From Acanthaster planci (taxonomy: Eukaryota > Echinodermata > Asteroidea > Valvatida > Acanthasteridae), in the NCBI RefSeq assembly GCF_001949145.1, contig NW_019091618.1, positions 266,831-330,830 of the forward strand: 64,000 nucleotides of DNA. Reading direction: 5' to 3'. The position numbers were made by a program, and so were the translations under genes. The notes under the pieces are model-generated. The model made no database searches. It was given only the letters and a program-made list of their open reading frames with translations, and was not told where the DNA came from. Below are positions 22,797 to 35,500 of the stretch, piece by piece (within the stretch, counting starts at the first letter, position 1; the number at the start of each line of letters is the position of its first letter).

Positions 22797-23979
22797 TTAT
22801 TCGTGAGGCAAGAGCTGACCATGCACCATCGGTCATTTCGGTTCTTCTCGGAACCACACACTTCCTTGTAAATGCTGCATCCCACTTTAGTGCTTCTACC
22901 ATGCACAGCTCCAAGTCATATCTAGATCTTATATCTATAAAGTTATAGAATATTGAGTCCACCCTCATTGCTGAGATTACCTCACCTCTCATCCCTCGAC
23001 GATGCACAGCTCTATGCCCCGTACGTCATGTGACCAAAACAGGAGCAGCGCGCAAAATCATACCACTGATCTCTACCCGCGCCGCCCATATAGATCGGAC
23101 CGAAACAGCGCCGCCTGTTGACTCTCGTGATGAGGTTCGCCTCCGGTTTTCCACTGGAAATTCAAGATTATGGCCAGAAGATCACTTCTTGTTTCAATTT
23201 CATGGGGGTAAGCCACGAAATTATTTATTCTCCTTTCAAGGAATATACCCCCAAAATAGCGTTAAAACTAAGCGTTCATTTCTGAATGTAGCCGCCTGCC
23301 TCTATCCAAAACAGGCCCTCAATTTGGGGGTTTTTTTGGTGAAAGAACTACCCCGAACTGGAAAATATATCAGTCCCAAATTCGGGCTTTATAGAAATGA
23401 TCCCTATGATCCCTCCTGATTAAGGTCTGTCTTATTGGAAAATCCCTGTGGGATCACAAAATATTAATGAGCTTGCGCGCAGACATACAACCATTCTGGT
23501 GGAATGCACCCTTTAATATCATCTCGGGCCCGGTTTTGCAGTAAAAATTTATCAAAACGAAGAAAAATATAGAAACCAATTCCAATACGCTTCCTTTTTT
23601 TTCTGAAGAAGGATCATACGGTTTGTCTGTTGCCACTGAATGCGGCAGTGTTTTTTTTTGTTTGTTTTTTTTCGCAATGACAGTCTTGTTCTGTAAACAA
23701 ACGGAGAAACCAAACATCTTCTACAACTTCAAAACTGCGGGACACAGAAAAGAAAACTACCAGAAAGAGGACAAGCAGACGGAATTGTTGATTGGGGGAG
23801 CTTTTTTGGAAGAAACAAATAAGGGAATTTCTGGCCCTCTTTCAGTTATAGGACAGAATAGCCATTAGCCCCTCCGAGAGACACGGTGTAAATTCCTCTG
23901 ATCTTTGGGGATAGTCCTTATTGTTTTGACAACTTCCAAAGACAAAACTGCTCATTTTATTCGCCCGTAAATAAAAAAA
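22797..23979. other. Intergenic segment between foldback and Penelope-like elements
   Basis: GC-richer at 22990-23130. A 129-codon plus-strand frame (23030-23416) is not recognised. No other feature. Confidence 0.4.
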
Positions 23980-25900
23980 TGTAATTGTCGAGCTTTCGCT
24001 AACTGAGTACCTTCTTCAGGGCAAGCAGCTTCAGTTCTGAATGAACGCAGAAAACACGTGCATTTCCCAATCAGGGTGCTACGCAGCCCTTCCATAATTT
24101 CTCTGAGCTGTTATCTGCTGTGGATTTTGTCGATCACCGATATCCAAGCTTCACATTTGTCGGCGATTGTTAAACAGCTTGCCAACTTCATCACCTGCAG
24201 CTGTGGAGACTTTGCTGGAACTTGCCATGGCTATATTTACGAAGACACGCTTCTGTAGTCAGGTAAGTTTCATTAAGTCTTACTTCCAGCACAAGATTAT
24301 CCCCAATGGGTTTGAGTTGAAATTCAAGCCTTCTGGTCTCAACCCGGGTGAGAGTACTTATCGTGACACTATCCATCGCATTTTACACTCCACCTCACGT
24401 AAGATCATGACGTGCACACTATGCGTGAGCGCATCGATACTCGAGCAACACCATTGATCGGTGCTTACGACATTGTCATGATGTCACCGATGACCGTACG
24501 GCTTACATCGGGGCATAATTCACGACCCAAATCACGAACTTCATGCGGCTTTCGAAGCAACCAAACTCAACAAAATCAAATCTAAGTAGGCCTACCCCAA
24601 GCTAAAATCAGACAAATCTCATTTTACGCCCATGTCAACGAACAACGCTAACCAGGAGATTTCAGACCAGTGGTGTTGCTATGGGCACACTGTTGGGAGC
24701 AAGTTATGCATGTCTATTTGTTGGCCACATCGAGGAGCAGATGCTGACCCAGTATCAGGGCGTGCAGCCATTACGTACCGGTGATACATTGATTGTCGGT
24801 GCTATCACCGGTACGTGTGATGACGTTGAGAATTTCGTTTGCGGATGCTTTTCATCCAGCGCTGCGCTACACATCTGATGTGTCGCAGCACTCGGTTACC
24901 TTCCTCGACGTGCGCGTCCAGATCTGAGCGCGGAAACTTGGCACAATCGTGCATTACAAATCCACAGATTTCCACAGCTACCTGCAGTACCAATCGTCTC
25001 ACGGCAAGTGCAAGAACTCTATCCCTTACTCTCAGTTTCTTCGACTGCGTAGGATTTGTAGTAGTGATGCAGAGTTCTCTGTGCGTGGGAAGGAAATGAT
25101 AGGTGTCTTTCATCAGCGCGGCTATCACAGACGCTGCCTTCAATGCCGTATCTTCAATCCCGCGCAAAAACGGCCCTGAAATCCACCGGGGCCAAGCGAA
25201 GTGATCGCGTCCCCCTCGTACTCACATACCACCCCCAAAACATCCCGGTAAGTAATGTTCTTCTCAAACATTTCGTACACTCGGAAATGCGGCCACAGCT
25301 TTTTCATTTCCATTTTCACCGAACCCCCGATTTGCGCGTTTAGGTGCGATCGTTCTGTCAGGGGCATGGGTTTGTAGCTCCATGGTTGTGCGTTACCGGT
25401 TAGATTCTGTCTCGCCGTCAAAAGCAGGCAGCAATTCCCCTTGTCGGCGCCCCAGATATAACACCTGCCCCCACATAGTTAACAGCCCGTTGGTCGTCGG
25501 CCCCCGCGGTAGCTACAGAATACACGGGATCATACATGCATAAAAAGTAATTTATTGCATTACATGTCGCTGTGGTAAACTGTACATCAGAGAGACCAAG
25601 CGTCGCCTTGGTGACCACTTTGCAGCACACTTGCGCAGTGTGCGTCAACAAACACTCGGTCTCCCTGTTGCGCAGCACTTTTTCGCGCCGCCACTTAGTC
25701 TCAGTGACGTAAGCGTCTGCATCTTGCGGAAAGCGTCATCCGATGTACAGCGTAGGCCTAAGGAACTGTAGCAGCGTGTCATTTTCGAACTTAGAACGCT
25801 GCATCCAGGGGGAATGAACGTAGATTTTTCCGCGTTCATTCACAACTGAATCTGCTCGCCCTGAAGAAGGTATTCAATTACCGAATGCTCAGCAATTACA
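23980..25900 (+). mobile_element. Decayed Penelope-like retroelement (RT plus GIY-YIG) with inverted ends
   Basis: Fragments in shifting plus-strand frames: IIPNGFELKFKPSGLN (from about 24290) as in PLE N-termini; VAMGTLLGASYACLFVGHIE (about 24675-24740), the RT MGT..SYA motif; VGAITGTCDDVENF, after a damaged YIDD region in which one Asp codon seems lost; FLDVRV, then the YLQYQSSHGKCKNSIPYSQF type block (about 24965-25040); RVPLVLTYHP (about 25210); a CPHI-type motif (about 25460-25480); and a GIY-YIG-like GKLYIRETKRRLGDHF (about 25573-25620). Frameshifts, stops and internal loss make it non-functional. A 43-bp sequence is inverted at the two ends (23980-24022, 25858-25900; 6 mismatches). Confidence 0.85.
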
Positions 25901-26410
25901 TGTTTCAGTTCACGATAGGGGCGAGATTTTTTTTATTATTTTGGCGGTAATACGCTTCCGTAATATTTTGTCAATAATAAGTCTCCCCCCCCGAGCTGTG
26001 ACAACCTCGACTACAGGCTGCGTGCGAGCGTTCTCCACTACATTACCAAAGGCATGGTGGGAATCAACATGGCGCGGCAAGATCGTACCCATGGAAACGA
26101 GGTTAGACCTGCCCACACTATGCCGACCTCAAACGAGGGCGCTACGTCTACCTGTCTGTGGTTTCTTTGTTCAAGATCACGATCATGCATGCACTCCGTG
26201 TTAAATGTTAGCGTTTGTACATGTACATGTATGTACATGTAAGTAGTGCACAATGTACATGTAGTGATGTGCGTACATGTACAACTACAGTACAACTTAA
26301 AGTGTCCGCTTTGCCATGTTTGCAGTATTCCGGTAACACTAGCAGTAGGCCCATCCTTTTCAAGAATTGAGTTTAAGCACGGCTGTGGCGGCAAATGATC
26401 AGCTGGAAGA
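25901..26410. promoter_or_regulatory. CECR2 upstream region
   Basis: CpG-richer than its surroundings at 25960-26160, followed by a TACATG cluster (26214-26285). No TATA box or transcription start could be assigned. Position directly before the CECR2 ATG makes it the likely promoter and 5' UTR. Confidence 0.35.
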
Positions 26411-26566
26411 ATGAATCAGGTCATTTCAAACATGACAGAAACAGCAAAGGGGGGACATTCGGATGTCTCTATCGAAGACATTCGATCAAGCTGGAAAGTT
26501 CCGGCTATTGCACATTTCTGTTCGTTGTTCCGAAGCACGTTTTCACTTCCTGATTTTGAGATCGAG
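26411..26566 (+). CDS. CECR2: CECR2 exon 1 (start codon, N-terminal motif)
   Basis: The ATG at 26411 is preceded in frame by TGA at 26396. The exon encodes 52 residues ending LPDFEIE and stops in phase 0 before [21 protein letters not shown] is the signature of the CECR2 N-terminus. Confidence 0.95.
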
Positions 26567-29500
26567 GTAGGTAGCTCACAGAAATACAAACATGTAGGGC
26601 GGCCCAAAGATCGTATGGCGTTAGGCCTACTTCCTGATTAGCAAGGCTCTGCTCCATGCTTTTGTTTGTCCATCTGTTTGATGGTTCCATATGCTATAGT
26701 ATTGCATATTCCCCCGTAATTGCCGATGACTTTGTTGATTCTTGCCCCCAATCTATTGATGTTTATAATATTAACTACATGTATAATTTATTCTGTGGTT
26801 TTGTATTGGAATCTTTTGGCATTATGGAAATAAATGTTGCTTGATTGATTGACTGCATTTTGAAAAATGTCCTGCCATCGTACAGAGAAACCTCCGTTTG
26901 CACTTTCAGAAGCAAATCTTTCCCTAAAGACCCTATAATAATAGCTATAGTGTATGTTGTAGTGTTTAACCTATTTTTATGGGCAAAAAGTGAGGTGTTT
27001 TTTCTACCATTCTCACCTCTCATCCCTTGATAATCTGCACACATATTAGTGTGGTTTCCTGACTGCAATTTTCCCTGATGTACATAATCTTAATGAGAGT
27101 AGTCGGAATTCAAAGTTACAAAAACATTTGCTACCTTAATGTGCTGTGCATGTTTTTGTCACGTGACGTACGGCCACAGAGAATGCAGATGTGTGCGGAT
27201 CATTGGTAGAAAAAAAACTCATTTTTGTAATGTACATAGTTAAATGCTACAAAGTACACTTGTGCCCGGTAGTTCCATATAAGTTAGCTATTATTATAGG
27301 GTTGTTAGGGGAATATTTGTTGGAGAAAGTGTAAATGGAGGTTTTCTGTGGTACAATTGCAGGACATTTGTCAAAAAGCCATAGTGTATGGACAAGATGG
27401 ACCCTGAAAGGCCTACGGAGTAGTGCGTTCATGTTCAGGAAGTAGTACTGCGCCGCCAATATGGAGAACTTCCTGTAAATATGCCTAAAATATGATTGCA
27501 TTGGCACCATTTGGGTTAGACTTTGCCTGCGCAGTGCATGTAATGCATGGGTGCAGGCGCCGCGACAGCGCCTATGCATTAACGTGCACACTTGAATGGC
27601 GTCCCGGCGATAACACCTTTTGGGCAGAGTTCTCCATCTTGCGCTGCTATAAGGTGCTGTACTATCTTTGGACAGGCCTAGATTATAGGCATACATGTCG
27701 AGTACTTTGAGAACACCAAGTCACTACTCTATCATACGCCGTGTGACTGTGAGCCTACAAAGTTTACATGCACACATTGTCATAATGCAATGGGGTTTTG
27801 GAATTGCATCTAATGAATATTGTATAGATACCTTGACAAGGAAATACCACAGTGCCTGCACTTTAGGCATGTATAGCACACATAGCTGCGAAGACAGGAC
27901 CAACTTGAAGAATGCCTTCATTCTTAATAAACTCGAAGAATTTCAATCCTGGTTCTTTGGCAGAATTTCTAGTACATCCACCAATGACAGATGATTTTTG
28001 CATTCTTGTAAATTATGAAGAAAGGGTTACAAACTCTCGACAGAAAAGAGATAATTCGGCATATACATATAGATCAATCCCAGTACGAGGTTCATGCACC
28101 TGTAGCTCCATGTTTATGTATGTATGTACGTTTGTAGCGGAACTAGTCATGCCTCGGATACCAGTTTCAATGTTTTCTCCGGTGTTACATGTACATCACA
28201 CAGATTTAGTTTCTCAACAGTACTGCCAGCAGTCAGATTGTGGAAATTTTTCATAAAACTCGAAGGCATCGTTCAGAAGTTTTGGCAAAATTACAAAAAA
28301 TGCAGATGCAATACAGACATAATTTTTTAATGAATATGATTTTGTTTACACTAAACACAATAATAGTTATTTTGAAAATTTTTAAAACTAATGGAGCTTG
28401 TCTTTAAAACCAGTTATTTTTTACTTTTCCTTTACAATTTGAAGAATTTGCAATAGATATTTAGAATTTCTAAATATTAATTTTGAATGAAATAGTTCAT
28501 GCCTAATGAAATGGTTATAACTTTTGGGGAATTACATGTTGAATTCAGAAAGCAGACATTTTTAATGATTGTTTCAGACATCTGTATAAAAAGAATGAGT
28601 CCACAAAGAAAATGAAATTGCGACACTCGCATGTTGTTATTCCTTCCGCAGACACCAATTTAAGTAATAAGATGATGTCAAAGATGTTGCTATATTTAAA
28701 ATTCGGGTAAACAAGTTTCAGTGAAAAAATGAAGTCATTCCTTGTGGGATTAGCAAGTGTAAGGTGGCGCAATGCAATCGTTCCTATCTCGTTCTCAGTG
28801 CATTGAACATCTTTAAGCAGGAGACTGGCAAAAAGGAGTCAGTCACAGGTAAAATGAGACATTATCACAAAATGAACTGTTTTTGTTTCCTCTGTAAATT
28901 AAATCATTCTGTTTATCTTTATTCATAAATAAAGTGCTTTAAAGGCCATTGTAGAAACCATGTCTTGATACTGCAATGATAGAGACTCCACCTCCGCTTC
29001 CATACAGTGCACTCACCGATCTTCTGAGCTGTTGTAGAGAAAAATTTATAAATTGAACCACAAATTTTTATGATTCAAATTACCAGTAAATAGTAAAAGT
29101 TAAACAACAAGGACAGGATAATTCAGGAAATTGAGCAAGCAATCTTTATTTCGATCAGAAAATGTGATAACTACATATAGCACGATAATAGAGTAACCCA
29201 CCCTACTGTATACTATCATGTACAATGTACATGTATGTAAAAACTATCATGTTCAATGTACATATATGTAAAAACTATCATGTACAATGTACATATACTG
29301 TACATGTACATGTATGTAAAAACTATCATGTACAATGTACATGTACATAGGCCTACATGATCCTAACAATTTTCATGTACATAAATGATTGTAACACGTA
29401 TCTACAATGTAAGTGAAAAGTAATACATGTATGTGCAATGTATATACATGTACATGAAACTATCACCTACGTATGTTTGTGAAACTACCGGTATCATGTC

Positions 29501-32500
29501 CAGCATTTTGTCCAGAACGGAAACTATTGCCAAGGATTGTATATTTCACACCCCCATTCTTTTGTCATTTTAATCTTGTAAAACTGGTCAGCCCCCCCCA
29601 AAAAAAACCCAAAGGCAATGCTCTCTTTATTGCACTGACCCTATAGATGCATGTATTTAGAAATTTCAAATTGTAAATTGTGAGAAAGTGTGATTTTCTT
29701 ATTGATAATCCAGCCTGGTGGGTATCTAGGAAAAAAGGTAGCACAAGGCCTGGAACACCCACTTCTGATTGGTTGCTCGACGGCATCCTTTGCTGCGGTA
29801 TACGTGTAAGTTTAGCGTGGGTACGTGATGCATGCACTGCCAATTTTTTTCACGCGTCTGACATGTAATGTACACAGCGAAGGAGCAGTCATGGCCAAAA
29901 CATGGAAAGTGAAGAGGATATTTTGCAAGAATTGTTGGCCGATAGCGACTGTGACATATGCTAGCAATGCCAGCGGTATGGACGATGGTGAAGACGATTT
30001 CTCGGCAGCAGCAAAGCCAAGAAAGCCAACCAAATGGGACATCAAGTGTATCTTCGTGAACAAATCTGAAACAGGGTACACATGCGCATGGACAGTGTAC
30101 TCAGGGTACGACTCAGAGACAGACAATGTATACATACAATGTAGCTGATCATCCCACAGCAGTTCCTCGACCTGGTCAAGTTGTGTTGGAACTTGTTGAT
30201 AGATTTGAAAATCAGGGACACTGCATCGTAGCTGATAATTGGTACACCGGCCCTGCTCTTGTTTATAGGTTAACCCAGTTAGGCTTTGGCTTTTGTGGAA
30301 CTGTGCGATACAAGACTGAAGGAATTCCACATTTTGCAAGCCCCCAAATGTTTCCTATGAAAAGTCAGGACAACTGTGTGTTGTATGGCAGGATAAAAAG
30401 CGTGTAACACTCTTGACAAAGTATGGTAACTGTAGTGTAACTAATAAACAGATTGAGTGTAAAAACTGTCCCACAGATTATCGTGACCTCAACAAACCAA
30501 ATACTGTCATTGAGTACACAACAGTGAGCATATACATGTACATGGGAGGAACCAATTGTGTATCACAACAGTGTGTGTACTATGCATATGCTCACAGATC
30601 AGTGAAGTGTGGAACCAAGTATTTTTTTGCTCTTCTATACATATGTATTCTACATGTAAATGCAAGACTAGTGTATAATGTCTTAATACCAACTGTAGAC
30701 TGTCAAATCTTGACTTTCGCCTGATCTTTCGCCTGATCCAAGGCCTGCTGTCAGCAGGGAAGAGTGGAGGTGCCGGACATATGCACAAGAGCAGCCCTTG
30801 TATGTCAGAAGATGTACAGCATTATCCAGGCAAAACTGGGCAAAACTAGGCAAAAGCGCAACTGTATTGTTTGCAGTACCAAAGCTCGGAGAAGGCAAAC
30901 CCACATGATTTGTAAGACGGGTGATAAGCCAGTGTTTGTCATTGGATGCTTTGAGAAATTTCACTCCTAAGATTAAGTAAATCTGTCAATGAGAATGTGT
31001 CAGATTTTGTTGGTTTTTATTCCAGTGGACTAGAAATCCCAATTCCTCCCCTCCCCGTTTCAATGTTGTGGTAGAAACGAGCCAGCATGGTGCAGTTTCT
31101 CCCAACGTTGAAAGGGAGGGGGGAGATTCGGCATTCTGTCCAGTGATGGTAATTTTTGCTTTCAATATAGACCTCTTCTAATGTTTAAGAGTTGAACACT
31201 TAATCTCTTTTTTTCTGGCTAGATCCAACTATTAAGAATATTTTTTTTGTGAAATACAGACTAAGTGATTAGGTTGGACCCTACAAGTTGTAACTACTCC
31301 ACTGTGTCAATGTTGGTTTATTACTCACGGCATAGTAAAGTCAGCTTATGCCCATACAATCTGTAGAGGGCAGTGTGCACATGTACCTGTATGTACATGT
31401 AAAAAATACATGTACCACAATATTTAACAATATTGCAATTAAACATTTTTATTGCAAGTTATGAAGTTACCCATTGCTATGAAAAACCACACTGTACCTG
31501 TCTTTACATATTTAGAAATGTGGAAATGTACCGTACATGCACGTACATGTATATGCCTGACGAGATTTGTTTAGTGTAGCATTATCGCATGGAAAATAAC
31601 CACAGCTTGTACCTTGAGATCTTTTGAAGATCAAACCTGCATTTGTGTAAAGCTGTATGTATGTACAGGTTGGATGACATACATACATGTATGGCTTGAT
31701 ATGTTACTGATACCTAACTGGTCACTGATTTTACTTCATGCAATTTATGATATTGTGCCAGTGCATATTTCATACATGCTGACATAATATGGTAGCAAAG
31801 AATAAGAACAAAGAAATGAAGCACTGTTACCAAAACAAGTTAAATGTTAAATTGCATATTGATGTTTTTACATGTTTCTTTACATGTAGGAATTGGAAGA
31901 AGCCCTGTTTCTGGATGCTGGTGTTGAGGAAAGTGATTTTATCACCAATCTGGTTGTACAACTTCTTCGTGGCATACAAGGACTGAAAAGTATAACGTGA
32001 GTGAATATATATCTTAAGAATGTCAGTTCAGGTACACTGTACATGGATTTTGTCATACAGTTTCATTTCAGCTACCAGTATATTTAATGCTCCAGTCACA
32101 CCCCTGTACCTTATCAGATTGTTTAGAAAAAAGAGAAAATTTGTGTTTTGAAATAATGTAAAAATTTCATCCAAACTCTATTGATTTGAAATAAAAGATT
32201 TCCTTTAATATGTATATATATGTACATGTATTTACATGTAATGTATTGATAACTGGTCTCCTGTAAACTCAACTTTTTTCAAGTTCCTCCACTTTCTTGT
32301 GGTGTACACAATTTTCTTTAGGTCAACCTTGGTTTCATTTGGTGAACTATTCTGTGGTCTCCCCCTTGCTTATTTTCCCTTGAGGATTCCAGGTTAGGGC
32401 TTGTCTCCAGGTACATGTACATACATGTACATGTTCATACATTTCCAATGATGGTTTCTGTCCTGAGTGTATGTTGGTGTACATGTACATGCATGCGCAG

Positions 32501-35500
32501 TCCATTCCTGTGTCCTTGATAGTGTTAGGGTCCTGGCTTTTAATTGCTCTGCAGTGGCTTACATATACAGTACATATATTTTAGGGCTTGACTATTTACA
32601 TGTATGTTCAATAGGTATAAGGAGTTCAGTATAAAAGTTAAGGCTGGTTGTGAATTTGTAATAGTTTCAACATATTTCAACTTGAGCAAAATTTTTCATG
32701 ACATCATACATGTATTCAGTTGGCATTTGCCTGAAGTATGAATTTGCCTTTATGCAAACATTTTTGCTCTGATATCCCATAATCCTTCATACACAAATTA
32801 TGCAGGTATGCTGTACTGTGTATTGAAGCTGCCATCAAGATTTTTCTTTTATGATTATTTTTATAACCTTGCCTCATACATGTACAAAACTTATCTTCTA
32901 TACACGGAAATGTATGTCAGATTGGGAACAAGCACTATTTTAAAGCTACAGGTACACGATAGACTTATTACATGTATGTTTATCATTGCATGAATGTGGG
33001 ATGATTCTTTTTGTGCTTCATTGTGTAAAGGCCCTTTTTTCTTTAGTCAGATAGTTTCAGTTTTTCTTCTTATTTTCCTTCATTTTTATTTGGGGTTTTT
33101 GCCTGTCGTGCATTTTCTTACCATTTTATGGTACATGTACATGTAACTTTTGTATATGCATGTTCTTCGTTCAAGGTCAGAGGATTACTTGGAATACCTG
33201 AGGTCCGTCATGAAAGAAAAATGGGAGCTAGGAGAGAAGCGAGTCAACCCACTGAACAGTCAAGATGTCACGTTCAAAATGCTTCCTACTCTAACTAAAG
33301 TAGAAATCCTACATGCACTTTGCGACTATCGACTTGATGCTGCTGATGTTGCTGTTCTCAAGGTAAACAAATCTACATGTACACATAGATTTGTACCTGT
33401 ACATTGTGTCATATTGGGACCTTGATCTTAATGAGAATCATGGAAAGTTTTTTGATTTTGTACTTTTGTGCATTTTGTACATGTTTAGTTGTTACCCTGC
33501 AGTCACCCAACAAATATACAGGTTTCCATTGTCATGCATACATGTACATGTATATGCACCCAGACATGCCAATATATGCACATTTGTTTTAAAATTTATA
33601 CAGTTCTGTTTTTGTGGGGAATAAACATGTACATGTGTAGTCAAACATGATAAACACGAGCATGCTTGAGACAAGATCGCACTTACTATGAGCATATTTC
33701 TTCAGTCCCGTTCAAAATGTACATGTACATATTTGTATGAGAAAGAAACTAACGTAACATGAGCTGTGCTAAGACGAGAACGCAGACAAGACGTGAGCAC
33801 TTTTGCCTAACCTGCAGTGTCAAAAACCATTGTCCATAGCATTTTTCCGAGTACAATTTGAAAATGCTTCTTCAGAAGCTTAATCCTAGTACAGTCGACT
33901 CTCATTAGTAGGAAATCCGTGGGACCACGTAGAAACGTTAATTGTATCTGAAATTCCTTGTAGGTGGAACGCAGTGCAATTGCTTCGCTGCATTGTTGTA
34001 CTATGTCATGCATGTGCACTTGTATGCATGTATGTGCATACACATGAACGTGTGATTGCTGTTATATCAAAAGATCTCTTGGTTATAATTAATATATTGT
34101 GATGTGTTGTGAATAATAAAATTCACTGTCATATGAAAACATGTTTAATGTACATGTGAGATTAAAAAAAACTAGTATATGTGAAAGCGTCGATCAAGGG
34201 ATTTTTATAAGGCTTCCGATCAGCATGGATGACGACGAAGCTTAACGGCATGCACATGTAGGCCTGTGTGTACCTGCAAGAATGTGGAGACTCATCAACT
34301 GGAGCCCTCATCTATATAAATAGTCTTTCCAACACAAATTGTATCATGGAGAGACATTTTTATTTAATTTTCCATCTGTGTTATGATTTTGGACACAAGC
34401 TGCATGACATGATTTGTTGACAGTCCAATTTCACTCGCCCACTACGTGGCATGGCCGCCCACGCACAAGATGGTCGCTGAAGAAGCATGTTGTCATGAAG
34501 GAATATTGCAATTGGATAGCTGTGTCTTGCAAAATGTTTGTCATGAAAACACACTGTCTCATTGGCGGGTACACTAGATCTTTTTTGCAGCAATATGAAT
34601 AATTCAGTGTTGGGCAATTAGTTGGGCTCTAGATCAAAAGAAAATAGCAGATCCAAAAGAAATCACCGCCAAAATACTTCCAGAAAGTGTAAACAGAACG
34701 CAGGTCTAGTTGTGAATCATTTCTCACACGCACACTTCAGCTTTTCACACCGTAATACTTGCAAGCACGCTACAGTGATGATCAATCTAGACACGTAAAC
34801 CACACTGTGACAGCAAAATCTGACTTGCAGGAATTGGCCCAATTGTTACCGTTGGCATTTTGTTTTTCGAAATTTTATTGAAGCGCAAAAAGGTGCGTCT
34901 GACTCATAAGGGAACCCTGCCCGAGTACGCATGTGCAAGGTGTTGCATTGCGGTGCGGTATCAGACGTAGAACCACCACAATGCGTCACACATGCACAAT
35001 GCAAAAGAAAGATGTGCCACAAAGGTACATAGTTTAAATGATATTCAGTACATGTAATGTGTTATTTATCAGCCAATTGACAACAAAATTCCTCCGCAGA
35101 AACATCTTTCAACAAAAAAATGAACAAAAACTTGTGGCACCAAAGTAAAAAATAACCACAATGTCATTTCAAAGTCATCGTAGGGAGGTTTACGGTAACT
35201 GTGCGTCAGCGTATAGGTACATGTTATGATACACATCATAATAATGACTTAACTTCAAAAGAAATTGGGACCTTCTTTTAACTTGTATTCCGGATAACTC
35301 AAATTTTCTGTCCATTACCCAGAGATTCAAGGTATTGAGATTTTACTGTATTGGTCTAGGGTTGTACCCTTAGAACAATTTAATAGCAATTCATGCCTGT
35401 TACAATACCTTGCAAGGAATAATTTTCAGCAAAAAATCTGCGTGGCAAATCTGCTATACAAACTAATTTTTTCGAGTAATCGCAGTGCAAATTTACAGCA

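Larger units (their letters stand above)
26567..31889. other. CECR2 intron 1
   Basis: Holds the inverted-repeat element 26858-27378, minisatellite 29210-29350 and the piggyBac remnant 29902-30970. The rest is AT-rich without coding signal. Confidence 0.7.

Noticed and set aside
23030-23416. 129-codon plus-strand frame between foldback and Penelope-like elements
   Set aside because: No recognisable homology or neighbouring exon; Met start and length are within what GC-richer noncoding DNA gives.
27247-27696. 149-codon minus-strand frame
   Set aside because: Overlaps the inverted-repeat element and has no recognisable protein features.
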